DNA of 64,000 bases from Paenibacillus ehimensis NBRC 15659 (GTDB taxonomy: Bacteria; Bacillota; Bacilli; Paenibacillales; NBRC-103111): NCBI RefSeq assembly GCF_004000785.1, contig NZ_BILX01000010.1, forward strand, positions 1 through 64,000. Reading direction: 5' to 3'. The position numbers and the translations under genes are program-made. Below are positions 25,349 through 35,245 of the stretch, piece after piece; within the stretch, counting starts at the first letter, position 1, and each line of letters opens with the position of its first letter. The notes below the pieces were generated by a model. It did no database searches. It saw only the letters and a program-made list of their open reading frames with translations, and was not told the origin of the DNA.

Positions 25349-26161
25349 ATGGAACGGGCGGTTAAGCCGGTAGTGTTTGTAGCGTCGGATTCGGCGGGGG
25401 AAACGGGAGAAGCGGTCGTTCGGGCGGCGGCCGTGCAGTTTCATCCCCGGCAGGTGGATATTCGCCGGGTACCTTTTCTGCTCGATACGTCGGACATCGA
25501 TCGGATGATCCGGACGGTGATTGAGCGCAGCGGCGCGATCGTTTTTACGCTCGTCATTCCCGAGCTGCGGGATTATTTGATTGAACAGGCGGAGCGCTAC
25601 AGGATTCCTTACATCGATCTGCTCGGTCCGATCATACGGACGCTGGAGCAGACGCTGGATCAGGAAGCAAGGCATCAGCCGGGCATGATCCACAAGCTGG
25701 ACGAAGATTATTTCAAGAAAGTGGAGGCTGTCGAGTTTGCCGTCAAGTATGACGACGGCCGTGATTTTAACGGGATTTTGCAAGCGGATATCGTGCTTGT
25801 CGGGGTATCCCGCACGTCGAAGACCCCGCTGTCGATGTACCTTGCACACAAGAAATTCAAGGTGGCGAACGTGCCGCTTGTCCCGGAAATTCAACCTCCC
25901 GAGCAGTTGTTTACGGTGTCCGGAAAGAAGATCGTCGGTCTGCGGATCGATCCGGGCAAGCTTAATGTCATTCGCACCGAACGGCTTAAAACGTTGGGCC
26001 TGCCGGGGAATGCCACCTACGCGAACACCGAGCGGATTCACGCGGAATTGGAGTACGCGGATAAAATTATGAAAAAAATCGGCTGCACGGTGATCGACGT
26101 TTCGAACAAGGCGGTCGAAGAAACGGCCAGCATCATCATCGATATGTACCGTTCGCGGTAG
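25349..26161 (+). CDS. ppsR: Pyruvate, phosphate dikinase regulatory protein (YqfL)
   Basis: 270-residue bifunctional kinase/phosphorylase of the DUF299 family, which reversibly ADP-dependently phosphorylates a PPDK or PEP-synthetase Thr. The opening VVFVASDSAGETGEAVVRAA and the P-loop GVSRTSKTPLSMYLA (about residues 151-165) are diagnostic. It precedes the YaiI-family gene, dnaG and sigA as in B. subtilis. The ccpN gene that lies upstream there is missing here. Confidence 0.94.
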   Translation: MERAVKPVVFVASDSAGETGEAVVRAAAVQFHPRQVDIRRVPFLLDTSDIDRMIRTVIERSGAIVFTLVIPELRDYLIEQAERYRIPYIDLLGPIIRTLEQTLDQEARHQPGMIHKLDEDYFKKVEAVEFAVKYDDGRDFNGILQADIVLVGVSRTSKTPLSMYLAHKKFKVANVPLVPEIQPPEQLFTVSGKKIVGLRIDPGKLNVIRTERLKTLGLPGNATYANTERIHAELEYADKIMKKIGCTVIDVSNKAVEETASIIIDMYRSR

Positions 26162-26261
26162 CGGTCTATTTTGAAGAAAGGAAGCAGGATTTTTTATCCT
26201 TTCATCGTATATAATATTACGGTAATGCTTCAGTCTTGAAATTTACAGTCGGCGGGGACCT

Positions 26262-26723
26262 ATGACGTATAAAATTGTAGTCGATGCCGACGCATGCCCG
26301 GTTAAGACGGAAATTGCGCAAACGGCCTTGCGTTTCGGAATCCCGGTGCTGATGGTCGCTTCGTTCGATCATCGGCTGCAGCCGATGGACGGCGTCGATA
26401 TCGTTCAAGTGGACCGGTCGGATCAGTCGGTAGACCTGTATATCGTCAATTGCATTGCACCTGGAGATGTGCTGGTCACGCAGGATTTCGGGCTGGCCGC
26501 TTTGGCGCTTGGCAAAAAAGCGCTGGCGCTGTCGAATCGCGGCCAGACGTACAATGAACGAACGATTGATTTTTTACTGGAACGAAGGCACGAGCAGGCG
26601 AAGCAGCGCCGCGGAGGCAAGCATATGAAAGGTCCTAAAGCGTTCACCGACGAGGACCGCCAAGCCTTTCTACAAACTTTGACAAAAGTTTTGTCGGGCT
26701 TGCAGGAGAATCGGGCAAAGTAG
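26262..26723 (+). CDS. YaiI/YqxD family (DUF188) protein
   Basis: 153 residues, with a PIN-like fold expected for DUF188. Signature VVDADACPVKTEI at the N-terminus, VTQDFGLAALAL, and the C-terminal KGPKAFTDEDRQAFLQTL. GGCGGGGACCT precedes the ATG. The 100-bp gap upstream has TATAAT (26210-26215) without a good -35, and an AGGAT-T5-ATCCT inverted repeat (26186-26200). Likely start of the dnaG-sigA operon. Function unknown. Confidence 0.92.
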   Translation: MTYKIVVDADACPVKTEIAQTALRFGIPVLMVASFDHRLQPMDGVDIVQVDRSDQSVDLYIVNCIAPGDVLVTQDFGLAALALGKKALALSNRGQTYNERTIDFLLERRHEQAKQRRGGKHMKGPKAFTDEDRQAFLQTLTKVLSGLQENRAK

Positions 26724-26763
26724 CGAATACCTATACGTGTTAATTTGAATGAAGGTGGATAGG

Positions 26764-28599
26764 ATGAGTAACGGACGCATTCCCGAGCAAGTCATCGACG
26801 CGGTCTTGAAAGCCCACGATATTGTCGAAGTCGTCGGAAGACACGTTCATTTGACGAAGCAGGGGCATTACCTCAAAGGTCTTTGTCCTTTTCATTCAGA
26901 AAAGACACCTTCCTTTACCGTCACGCCCGAAAAGCAGATTTATCACTGCTTCGGCTGCGGGGCGGGAGGGAACGCCATCCGGTTCGTTTCGGAAGTCGAA
27001 GGTCTGTCGTTCGGCCAAGCGCTTCGGAAATTAGCCGATGAAGCGAAGCTCGACATCGGACTCGGGCCGCAGCAAGGCCAAGCCGAAACGAAGGAGCACG
27101 CGGACCGGGCAAAACTGATCGAAGCTCATGAGCTTGCCGGCAAGTTGTACGAATATCTCCTCCACAACACCGAGCAGGGCAAAGAAGCGAAGCAGTATTT
27201 GCACGCCCGGGGAATGACCGACAAGCTGATCGAAACGTTCGGCATCGGCTATGCGCCGTCGCGGTGGGATACGCTGACGAATCTGCTGGATAAGAAGCAG
27301 TTTCCGCTGCCTTTGGTGGAGCAAGGAGGGCTGATCTCGGCGAAGCAGGACGGAAGCGGGTATGTCGATAAATTTCGTGATCGCGTCATGTTTCCGATTC
27401 GCGATTGGAAAGGGAATATCATCGCCTTCGGAGGAAGAGCGATGGGCGACGTGCAGCCCAAATATTTGAACAGTCCGGAATCGATGCTTTTCCATAAGAG
27501 CCGCACGCTGTACAATTTGCATGCTGCCAGACCCCAAATCCGCAAAAGCCAGGAACTCGTTTTGTTCGAGGGCTATATGGATGTCATTCGCGCCTGGGAG
27601 GCTGGAGTGCATAACGGCGTAGCGACCATGGGCACGGCGCTGACACCGGAGCACGCGGAAGCGATTCGGCGTCTTGCGGAACGGGTTGTCGTCGCTTACG
27701 ACGGGGACAATGCCGGACAATCCGCGGCCTACAAAAGCATCCCGTTGCTGGAAAATGCAGGATGTCATGTAAAAATTGCCATGCTGCCGGGCGGCTTGGA
27801 CCCGGACGAATATATTTCCGCTCACGGTTCTGAACGATTCGTACGGGAGGTTATCGAAACCGCCGTACCGTCGATCAAATATAAACTTTTTTATTATCGT
27901 AAAAATTATAAGCTGCAGGAGGATGGAGAAAAGCTTCGCTACATTCAACAAGCGCTCCGCTTGATCGCAGGACTGACTTCACCCATTGAGAGAGAGCATT
28001 ATGTGAGAGAGCTTTGTTCCGAATTTCACCTAACGTTCGAATCCGCGATGCAAAATCTGAACGAGATCAGGCTCCAAGCCGAAAAAAAGGACCGTTCCGG
28101 GGATAATAAAGACAATTCGTGGAATAATGTTATGAATGACGGAAGGCTTCGCGCGCAACCCCCTTCGATGGTCCCTGCCTATCAGAATGCAGAGCGTCAA
28201 CTGCTTGCCGTCATGATGCTGGACCGGGACATATCCGGTTATGTCGAGCGTCAGCTGGGAGACGGTTTCAATATGGAAGCTCACGCGGCGCTCGCCGCTT
28301 ACTTGTACGCCTACTACGCACAAGGATTCGAGCCCAACGCCAGCACGTTCATCGGCATGCTGCAGGATGACAAGCTTGAGAGCTTGGCTAGCTCCTTAAC
28401 CTTAATAGACAATCGCAGCGGTATTAACGATGCCGTGATCGACGATTACATCCGGCAAATCAAGAAGTTCCCGCTCTTGCAGACATTGGAACGAAAAAGA
28501 GAAGAAATCAAGCAAGCAGAACGTTTGGGTGATATTCCCAAAGCCCTGCAATTAGGCAGTGAGATTATATCCTTGGAAAAGCAGTTGAAATCATCCTGA
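26764..28599 (+). CDS. dnaG: DNA primase
   Basis: 611-residue primase making RNA primers at replication forks. CHC2-type zinc finger (CPFHSEKTPSF ... YHCFGCGAGGNAI), catalytic Toprim core (LFEGYMDVIRAWEAG, VVAYDGDNAG) and a C-terminal DnaB-binding helical domain. The ATG at 26764 is chosen over one five codons upstream because AAGGTGG is properly spaced. It lies in the macromolecular-synthesis operon with sigA 51 bp downstream. Confidence 0.97.
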   Translation: MSNGRIPEQVIDAVLKAHDIVEVVGRHVHLTKQGHYLKGLCPFHSEKTPSFTVTPEKQIYHCFGCGAGGNAIRFVSEVEGLSFGQALRKLADEAKLDIGLGPQQGQAETKEHADRAKLIEAHELAGKLYEYLLHNTEQGKEAKQYLHARGMTDKLIETFGIGYAPSRWDTLTNLLDKKQFPLPLVEQGGLISAKQDGSGYVDKFRDRVMFPIRDWKGNIIAFGGRAMGDVQPKYLNSPESMLFHKSRTLYNLHAARPQIRKSQELVLFEGYMDVIRAWEAGVHNGVATMGTALTPEHAEAIRRLAERVVVAYDGDNAGQSAAYKSIPLLENAGCHVKIAMLPGGLDPDEYISAHGSERFVREVIETAVPSIKYKLFYYRKNYKLQEDGEKLRYIQQALRLIAGLTSPIEREHYVRELCSEFHLTFESAMQNLNEIRLQAEKKDRSGDNKDNSWNNVMNDGRLRAQPPSMVPAYQNAERQLLAVMMLDRDISGYVERQLGDGFNMEAHAALAAYLYAYYAQGFEPNASTFIGMLQDDKLESLASSLTLIDNRSGINDAVIDDYIRQIKKFPLLQTLERKREEIKQAERLGDIPKALQLGSEIISLEKQLKSS

Positions 28600-28650
28600 T
28601 TCGTCTTCATACGGTACCGGGGTGTATTCCAGGGAGGAGGGAGTTGGATT

Positions 28651-29769
28651 ATGGCGAACGATCAACGTACGGAACTAGAGACAGAGTTGACGCTCGAACA
28701 AGTAAAAGAACAGTTGATCGAACAAGGCAAGAAGCGTTCGGCAATTACGTACAAAGAAATTATGGAGAAGCTCGCACCGTTCGATCAGGACCCGGAGCAA
28801 ATCGATGAATTTTTTGAGCAAATTCAAGAGATGGGAATCGATGTCGGCAACGAATCGGACGATGACAATGATCTGACTCCGATGGAGCATGAGCATGACG
28901 AATTCCATTTTGACGACGATTTATCCTTGCCGCCCGGCATTAAGATCAATGATCCGGTACGGATGTATTTGAAGGAGATCGGCCGGGTTCCGCTGCTTTC
29001 CGCAGAGGACGAGATCGATTTGGCGAAGCGGATCGAGCAGGGCGATGAAGAAGCGAAACGGCGTTTGGCGGAAGCGAACCTGCGTTTGGTCGTCAGTATC
29101 GCCAAGCGGTATGTCGGCCGGGGTATGCTGTTCCTCGACTTGATCCAGGAAGGCAATATGGGCTTGATCAAGGCGGTTGAGAAATTCGACCATATCAAAG
29201 GATTCAAATTCAGTACGTATGCTACATGGTGGATTCGTCAAGCCATTACGCGCGCGATTGCCGACCAAGCGCGTACGATCCGGATTCCGGTACATATGGT
29301 CGAGACGATCAACAAGCTGATCCGGGTCTCCCGTCAACTGCTGCAGGAGCTGGGGCGCGAACCTACGCCGGAGGAAATTGCGAAGGAAATGGATCTCAGT
29401 ACGGACAAAGTGCGTGAGATTATGAAAATTGCGCAAGAACCCGTATCGCTTGAAACGCCGATCGGCGAGGAAGACGATTCGCACCTCGGAGATTTTATCG
29501 AAGACCAAGAGGCGCTGGCTCCGGCGGATGCCGCCGCTTACGAGCTGCTCAAGGAGCAGCTGGAGGATGTCCTCGATACGTTGACGGAACGCGAGGAAAA
29601 CGTGCTTCGGCTGCGCTTCGGACTCGATGACGGCCGGACGCGTACGCTGGAGGAAGTCGGTAAAGTATTCGGGGTTACCCGGGAACGGATTCGCCAGATC
29701 GAAGCCAAGGCGCTGCGCAAGCTTCGCCACCCGAGCCGCAGCAAACGGTTGAAAGACTTTCTTGAATAA
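28651..29769 (+). CDS. rpoD: Primary sigma factor SigA (RpoD)
   Basis: 372-residue housekeeping sigma factor. A short acidic region 1.1 is followed by region 1.2 ([16 protein letters not shown]), region 2 ([39 protein letters not shown]), region 3 and region 4.2 helix-turn-helix ([20 protein letters not shown]). The length is standard for Gram-positive SigA. Strong GGAGGAGGG site. The TTGACA/TATAAT-type promoters in this window are its expected targets. Confidence 0.98.
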   Translation: MANDQRTELETELTLEQVKEQLIEQGKKRSAITYKEIMEKLAPFDQDPEQIDEFFEQIQEMGIDVGNESDDDNDLTPMEHEHDEFHFDDDLSLPPGIKINDPVRMYLKEIGRVPLLSAEDEIDLAKRIEQGDEEAKRRLAEANLRLVVSIAKRYVGRGMLFLDLIQEGNMGLIKAVEKFDHIKGFKFSTYATWWIRQAITRAIADQARTIRIPVHMVETINKLIRVSRQLLQELGREPTPEEIAKEMDLSTDKVREIMKIAQEPVSLETPIGEEDDSHLGDFIEDQEALAPADAAAYELLKEQLEDVLDTLTEREENVLRLRFGLDDGRTRTLEEVGKVFGVTRERIRQIEAKALRKLRHPSRSKRLKDFLE

Positions 29770-29784
29770 TTCGCTTGGCATAAC

Positions 29785-29820
29785 GACCTTTCCGCCGTCT
29801 GCGGGAAGGTCTAATTTTTT
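29785..29820 (+). terminator. Terminator of dnaG-sigA
   Basis: GACCTTTCCGC / GCGGGAAGGTC stem (29785-29811) with one mismatch, then a T6 tract. Confidence 0.88.
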
Positions 29821-29906
29821 GCGGGCTCCAAGCCGATGAATGAATTATACCAGATATCGTATGTATGTATTAAGCGACGACGGGCTTCGGAGGAATATAC
29901 AGGGCT

Positions 29907-30743
29907 ATGGATGATAAAAAGAAAACGATTATCCGCGAAATCGAGCATTGGCGGCGTAGCAAGCTGCTGCCCGAGCAGTACTGCGACTTTCTGCTGAATA
30001 TTTACTTGGAAGACAATCAGGAAAAACCGGGAAGCTCCGGTGGATTGTTCGGCATTACCGCGTCCAAAATAAGCGACAGCAATTGGAAAATATGGGTTCT
30101 GGGTTTGGTTGTCGCATGTGCTTTTTCTTTTACTGTTCTTCATTTTAACGCTTTTCAATTACCAATGCAAATAGGGGTCTCGCTTTTGTTTCTCGCTTGC
30201 TGTTACGGCTATGGGGGGTACAAGCGGGAAAAGGACCCGATGGGCTCGCAAATTTTGATCGGCATGGCTTCGTTGTTTTTGCTCTTTATCGGGGTTTATC
30301 TTATGAAGCTCCACGGGATGCAATCGTCCGTATTCGTCGTTACCTACGTGTTTCTGTGCAGTTTGGTCTGGATTGCGACGGGTCTGCTCGCAAGGCATGT
30401 GCCGTATCATCTCGGCGGCTGGGTGAGCCTGGTGTTTTGTTACGGCTGGCTGCTGCATTATCAGCTTGATTCGATCAGTTGGGTTACGCTGGAGCTGAGC
30501 TGGGTGCCGCTCAGCATTCTTTTCTGCTGGATGGGGTGGATGGTTCACGAGAAGAGCCGCCATATGGGACTCGTCTTCTTTTTGCTCAGCTTGATCGTTT
30601 GGTATATGCCTGAATTATATGGTATGCTGTATGCCGAGCAGTATGGCGAAATGACGCTGCAATGGATGCTGTTGGTTAAGATTGTGACTGAGGCTTCCTT
30701 GCTGTTTGTATGGAGAAAAAAATGGACAGAATGGGTTGTCTGA
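29907..30743 (+). CDS. Multi-pass membrane protein of unknown function
   Basis: 278 residues. A cytoplasmic N-terminal segment of about 60 residues (IIREIEHWRRSKLLPEQYCDFLLNIYLED) precedes about seven to eight transmembrane helices. The N-terminal motif resembles the start of DUF2157-type membrane proteins (helix with RW/LP pattern), but I do not recognise the family with certainty. It lies between sigA and trmK, where B. subtilis carries cytochrome cccA. Its stop is immediately before the trmK start, so the two are likely co-translated. Confidence 0.75.
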   Translation: MDDKKKTIIREIEHWRRSKLLPEQYCDFLLNIYLEDNQEKPGSSGGLFGITASKISDSNWKIWVLGLVVACAFSFTVLHFNAFQLPMQIGVSLLFLACCYGYGGYKREKDPMGSQILIGMASLFLLFIGVYLMKLHGMQSSVFVVTYVFLCSLVWIATGLLARHVPYHLGGWVSLVFCYGWLLHYQLDSISWVTLELSWVPLSILFCWMGWMVHEKSRHMGLVFFLLSLIVWYMPELYGMLYAEQYGEMTLQWMLLVKIVTEASLLFVWRKKWTEWVV

Positions 30744-30744
30744 G

Positions 30745-31509
30745 ATGATTCGATTATCAGAACGATTGAGCAGGATTGCACAGGAGGTTCCCGCGGGCAG
30801 CCGCCTGGCGGACATCGGCTCGGACCATGCGCTGCTTCCCGCTTATTTGGCGAAGCAAGGCACGATCGTACGGGGAATTGCGGGGGAAGTGAACCCCGGT
30901 CCGTATGACGCCGCCGTCAAACAGGTGCGCGCATCGGGACTGGAGCACGTCATCGATGTCCGGCTGGGCGACGGTCTGGCTGTCATCGCGCCGGGCGAGG
31001 CGGACGTCATTACGATTGCGGGGATGGGCGGAGTGCTGATCGCTTCAATTCTGGAAGCGGGAAAGGCGAAGCTGGAAGGCGTGCGCCGCTTGGTGCTTCA
31101 GCCGAATGTCGGCGAAGCGGCGGTTCGGGAATGGCTGCTGGGAAACGGCTGGTTGCTGACCGGGGAACAGATTTTGGAGGAAGACGGAAAAATCTATGAA
31201 ATTTTGACCGCCGTTCCGGCTTCGGAGTCCGGGGCCGATCCGGATTCGCCGTATGAACCGATGACCCTGGCGAACGGAAGGATCGCGGATCGTGCGGTTC
31301 TGCTGAGCATGGGGCCGTATTTGCTGCGGGAAGCTTCCGCCGTTTGGACGAAGAAATGGACCTATGAATTGGATAAGCTCCGTAAAATATGCGATAGTCT
31401 GGCCGGGTCGGAAACGGAAGCGTCCCGCAGCAGGGAAGCGGAATTTCGCGCCGAGATGAAACGAATCGAGGAGGTATTAGCCGCATGTACGCCAAAGGCC
31501 AAGCCGTAA
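30745..31509 (+). CDS. trmK: tRNA (adenine22-N1)-methyltransferase TrmK
   Basis: 254-residue Rossmann methyltransferase methylating A22 of tRNA. SAM-binding motif LADIGSDHALLPAYLA, then VRLGDGLAVI and ITIAGMGGVLIASIL, LQPNVGEAAVREWL. The ATG at 30745 is chosen because it follows directly on the preceding stop; no clear Shine-Dalgarno, so coupling is likely. The 3' end overlaps the Nif3-family gene by 25 bp. Confidence 0.93.
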   Translation: MIRLSERLSRIAQEVPAGSRLADIGSDHALLPAYLAKQGTIVRGIAGEVNPGPYDAAVKQVRASGLEHVIDVRLGDGLAVIAPGEADVITIAGMGGVLIASILEAGKAKLEGVRRLVLQPNVGEAAVREWLLGNGWLLTGEQILEEDGKIYEILTAVPASESGADPDSPYEPMTLANGRIADRAVLLSMGPYLLREASAVWTKKWTYELDKLRKICDSLAGSETEASRSREAEFRAEMKRIEEVLAACTPKAKP

Positions 31510-32600
31510 TTCAATTGATGGAAGAGCTCGCGCCCAAATCGTACGCCGTGGAGAACGATAAAATCGGGCTGCAAATCGGCACGCTTCAAAAGGAAATCCG
31601 CAAGGTGCTGATCGCGCTTGACGTGACGGAAGAAGTGGTTGACGAGGCGATTCGCGAGCAGGCCGATTTGATTATCGCGCATCACGCGATCATTTACCGT
31701 CCGCTGCCGCATATTCAGACGGATACGCCGGCAGGGCGGCTTTACGAACGGCTGATCAAGCACGATATTGCCGTCTATATCGCCCATACGAATCTCGATG
31801 TGGCCGACGGGGGAATCAACGACATGATGGCGGAAGCGCTTGGGCTAACCGATACGCAGCCGCTTGACGAAGTCCATACCGATAAGCTGAAAAAGCTCGT
31901 CGTCTTCGTGCCGACGACGCACGCCGACGCGGTACGCCAGGCGATGTTCGAAGCCGGAGCAGGGGGCATCGGCCGATACAGCCACTGCAGCTTCAATATC
32001 GAAGGCGTCGGAACGTTCAAGCCGGAAGAAGGCACGAACCCGTTTATCGGCCAGCCCGGGGAGGTGGAGACGGCGCAGGAAATCCGCGTCGAAACGATCG
32101 TCCCCCAGAGTGTGGAACGCCGGGTCGTGCAGGCAATGCTAAAGGCGCATCCGTATGAGGAAGTCGCTTACGATCTGTATTCGCTCGATTTGAAGACGCG
32201 CACGTTCGGGCTCGGCCGCGCCGGAAAGCTGCCGCAGCCGGTAACGCTGCAGGAGCTGTGCGAGAAGGTCAAGCAGGCGTTCGACGTGCCGATGCTGCGC
32301 GTCGTCGGCGATCTCGCGCGGACCGTGCGCAAAGCGGCCGTGCTCGGGGGATCAGGCAGCCGCTATGTGAAGCATGCGCAATTCGCCGGAGCTGACGTGC
32401 TGATCACCGGCGACATCGATTATCATACGGCACATGACGCCTTGGCCGCCGGGATCGCGCTGATCGATCCGGGACACAATGTCGAGAAAATAATGAAGCG
32501 CGGTGTCGCCGACCTCTTGCGGCGGAAGCTGGAGGAGCGAAAGTGGGCTACGGCGGTAACCGCTTCGGAAATCGATACGGAACCGTTCCGGTTCGTGTAA
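31485..32600 (+). CDS. Nif3-like dinuclear metal centre hexameric protein (YqfO)
   Basis: 371 residues of the Nif3/DUF34 family (often annotated GTP cyclohydrolase type 2). Metal-binding motifs are LIIAHHAIIYRPL, YIAHTNLDVA and, near the C-terminus, DIDYHTAHDAL with DPGHNVEKI. The middle (about residues 125-230) is the PII/CutA-like inserted domain typical of the Firmicute long form. Good CGAGGAGG site within trmK. Catalytic activity is uncertain for the family. Confidence 0.92.
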   Translation: MYAKGQAVIQLMEELAPKSYAVENDKIGLQIGTLQKEIRKVLIALDVTEEVVDEAIREQADLIIAHHAIIYRPLPHIQTDTPAGRLYERLIKHDIAVYIAHTNLDVADGGINDMMAEALGLTDTQPLDEVHTDKLKKLVVFVPTTHADAVRQAMFEAGAGGIGRYSHCSFNIEGVGTFKPEEGTNPFIGQPGEVETAQEIRVETIVPQSVERRVVQAMLKAHPYEEVAYDLYSLDLKTRTFGLGRAGKLPQPVTLQELCEKVKQAFDVPMLRVVGDLARTVRKAAVLGGSGSRYVKHAQFAGADVLITGDIDYHTAHDALAAGIALIDPGHNVEKIMKRGVADLLRRKLEERKWATAVTASEIDTEPFRFV

Positions 32601-32618
32601 TTTGCCGGAATCCGGCAG

Positions 32619-32647
32619 TTGAGTTTTGCTCCGATTCCTTGTATACT
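32619..32647 (+). promoter_or_regulatory. Sigma-A promoter of rnpB
   Basis: -35 TTGAGT (32619-32624), 17-bp spacer, -10 TATACT (32642-32647), about 23 bp upstream of the RNA 5' end. Confidence 0.75.
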
Positions 32648-32669
32648 AGCAAATGCATCTATTGCAAAA

Positions 32670-33087
32670 GAAAGTTTGACAGACAATCGCTGGTGGCGTT
32701 CGCCACGAGAGGAAAGTCCGGGCTCCATAGGGCAGGATGCTGGATAACGTCCAGTCAGCGCGAGCTGAAGGCTAGTGCCACAGAAATGGACCGCCGATGG
32801 CCGTGCATGCGATCTTTGATCGCAGCCGGTACAGGTAAGGGTGGAACCGTGGTGTAAGAGACCACGAGGAGCTATGGTGACATAGTTCCTGGTAAACCCC
32901 ATTTGGAGCAAGACCTAGAGGAACGCACGTCCCGCAAGGGACAGTCTTTGCCCGAGACGCGTTCGGGTTGGTCGCTTGAGCCGTTCAGCAATGGACGGCC
33001 TAGATAGATGATTGTCGCTTCAATGGTGGCAGGGTGGCACCCGCTACGACCACCGGAAGCACAGAACCCGGCTTACGGCAAACTTTC
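32670..33087 (+). ncRNA. rnpB: RNase P RNA (class A-type architecture)
   Basis: Catalytic RNA that trims tRNA 5' leaders. Universally conserved blocks are GAGGAAAGTCCGGGCTCC, CACAGAAA, GGTAAACCCC and ACAGAACCCGGCTTA. The ends pair as P1: GAAAGTTTG (32670-32678) with CAAACTTTC (33079-33087). The segments ATAGGGCAGGATGCTGG, CGCCGATGGCC, CAGGTAAGGGTGGAA and GGTTGGTCGCTTGAGCC match the E. coli-like class A core rather than the class B RNA of B. subtilis. An extra hairpin just before the 3' conserved block (GGTGG...CCACC, about 33025-33053) looks like P19. Ends are set from P1 and are approximate. Confidence 0.95.
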
Positions 33088-33115
33088 TTTCAGCCGCTTA
33101 CGCAATAGATCTTAC

Positions 33116-33147
33116 ATGCAAAAAACCGCCTCAGGGGGCGGTTTTTT
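33116..33147. terminator. Bidirectional terminator between rnpB and the subtilase gene
   Basis: AAAAAACCGCC / GGCGGTTTTTT stem with A- and T-runs on either side. It serves rnpB on the plus strand and can end the minus-strand protease message. Confidence 0.9.
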
Positions 33148-33161
33148 GCTTTATTCAGCGT

Positions 33162-35024
33162 TTATTCCCTTCTGAACAAGCGCCGCATCCATTCCGGCCA
33201 TGCAGGCTGCCGATCGCCGTTCTCAGGAGTATCTGCCGCTTTATCGGCAATCTTCGGTTCGGCCGCTCTTAGCGCAGCGGCGACATCGATAAGGCCATGG
33301 CCGAAATAAGGGTCTTTCCCCGCGGGTCCCAAGTCCATCGCCGTTCCCCGAATGATCCGGTACACTTCCGTATTTTTCAGCTTCGGATTGACCGAACGGA
33401 TCAGTGCCGCCAGCGCGGTTACGTGCGGACTGGCCATGGAAGTCCCAGACAATGCCGCATACTGGTTGTTCGGATATGTGCTGGCGATGTTCACACCCGG
33501 GGCGGTTACGCCGATATAGTCGCCGTAGTTGGAGAAGGCCGCCTTCTGTTTCCTTGCATCCACCGCGGCCACGCCTAGCACTTCGGGATAGGCAGCGGGA
33601 TAACCGGGTCGGTTGGTGTTATCGTTGCCGCTTGCGGCAATCAGAACGACGTCGCGGTCATAGGCGTATTTGATCGCGTCGTGAAGGAACTGGGCGTCGG
33701 CATAATTGCCGAGGCTCATGTTGATGACTTTGGCGCCGTGATCCGTTGCCCAAATGATGCCCTGCGCGACGGCATAGGTGCTGCCTGCGCCGCTGGAATC
33801 AAGCACTTTAACCGGCATGATGCGGTTATACCAGCTCATGCCGGCGACGCCCAGATTGTTATTCACGAGGGCGCCGATGACTCCGGCCACGTGTGTGCCG
33901 TGTCCGACATCGTCGGCCGGCCGAGCCCCGGGCTGGATCGCATTGAAGCCGCTTATCAGATGATCTCTCAGATCCGAGTGGTTCAGATCAACCCCGGTAT
34001 CGACCACCGCGACAACGACGTCCGTCGACCCTTTGGAGACGTTCCAGCCGGCCTCCGTTTCGATCTGCGGCAAATTCCATTGGTAGCGCCGGTAAAGCGA
34101 GTCGTTCGGCGTAATCACCGCTGCCGAATTCGGGGGCTGAACGGGCGCAATGTCGTTGGTCAAATAAAGAAAATGCGGCTCGGCGTAATCGATGTTCCAT
34201 TTCCCGAAATACCCCACGAGCTGCTTCGCTTCCATGCTCGGCGATTCGAACACGTAAGTATAGCCGAGCTTGTGGACATGGCCTCCGCCGATTTCTTGCC
34301 GGATACGTGTAAGGTCGCCCTCGGAAGGCGTCTGCTTGAATTTCACGACGACCTGATTCGTGTGATAATGGCTCGTTCCTTGGTTGTCTTCGGGATGACG
34401 AACCTGCACGTTCTGAAGCGATTGCGAATCGACCGATTCGATCTTGTAGCGGCCTTCGGCCGGGTACGGCTCGATTCGTAAATTTTTCTTCTGGTGATCG
34501 GCCACCTGTGCGAGAATTTGCTGTCGCACGGCGCCGACGATGCCGGACGCGCCGTTCTCTCCCGGAACGCCGAGAACGAAATAGGTGCTGCCGTCGGCTT
34601 GAAACGGCGGAGATTGATACGTCTTACCGGCGTCAACCTGCCGCTTCGCTTCCTCCATGTAAGGCCGCGAAGCTTTGGCTGCGGCCTCGTTCAGCGTACC
34701 GGCCGCGATGCCTTGGTCCAAGGTTTGCTCCCGCTTGGTGCGCACCAGGCGTTCCATATGCGGATGAGCCGCTTGGGTCGCTTGCAGCGCTTCCCGCGCT
34801 TTGTCGTCCGTCTGCGTATCGTGAACGATCCGGTGCAATTCAAGGCTGCACTGATTGCGGCAAAGCTCGTCCGTGCGAGCCACATCCTGATTCAGCATCG
34901 TTTGCTTCATATTCAGCTCGGCGGCAGGCGTAACCGTCTCGGGTGCGGGCGCCTGATCGCCGCGGGGGAAGAGAAGCGCTACCCCGGCAATAACAAGAGC
35001 AATCGATAAAGCATATTTCCACAT
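33162..35024 (-). CDS. Secreted or membrane-anchored subtilisin-family (S8) serine protease
   Basis: 620 residues. The start MWKYALSIALVIAGVALLF is an uncleaved anchor or signal. The long N-terminal region (to about 300) contains a helical part with Cys pair and an inhibitor-I9/fervidolysin-like prodomain (NQVVVKFKQTPSEGDL). The S8 catalytic domain follows: Asp in VVAVVDTGVDLNHSD, His in GHGTHVAGVIGAL, oxyanion Asn in AASGNDN and Ser in LSGTSMASPHV. ATG at 35024 is chosen for AGGAGG 9 nt upstream. Convergent to rnpB. The target is unknown. Confidence 0.92.
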   Translation of the reverse strand: MWKYALSIALVIAGVALLFPRGDQAPAPETVTPAAELNMKQTMLNQDVARTDELCRNQCSLELHRIVHDTQTDDKAREALQATQAAHPHMERLVRTKREQTLDQGIAAGTLNEAAAKASRPYMEEAKRQVDAGKTYQSPPFQADGSTYFVLGVPGENGASGIVGAVRQQILAQVADHQKKNLRIEPYPAEGRYKIESVDSQSLQNVQVRHPEDNQGTSHYHTNQVVVKFKQTPSEGDLTRIRQEIGGGHVHKLGYTYVFESPSMEAKQLVGYFGKWNIDYAEPHFLYLTNDIAPVQPPNSAAVITPNDSLYRRYQWNLPQIETEAGWNVSKGSTDVVVAVVDTGVDLNHSDLRDHLISGFNAIQPGARPADDVGHGTHVAGVIGALVNNNLGVAGMSWYNRIMPVKVLDSSGAGSTYAVAQGIIWATDHGAKVINMSLGNYADAQFLHDAIKYAYDRDVVLIAASGNDNTNRPGYPAAYPEVLGVAAVDARKQKAAFSNYGDYIGVTAPGVNIASTYPNNQYAALSGTSMASPHVTALAALIRSVNPKLKNTEVYRIIRGTAMDLGPAGKDPYFGHGLIDVAAALRAAEPKIADKAADTPENGDRQPAWPEWMRRLFRRE

Positions 35025-35245
35025 GGGACGTTGCCTCCTGATCGGAACAGTGTGTACGCCAATTAGAATCCCCTTCGGGGGCCGTTTAAAAAGCAGCAAA
35101 GTTATCCAAAAAGGAGCAGTCCGAAACAAAGGCCCTATGGATGTTTTTCATATTACTTTTACTTGCGTTTTGTGGTACGATGGTATCGAGAGGTCGTTTT
35201 GCCCATACCCGTTCTGTTTTTTAAGTTGAGGAGGTCTTTTAAGCG

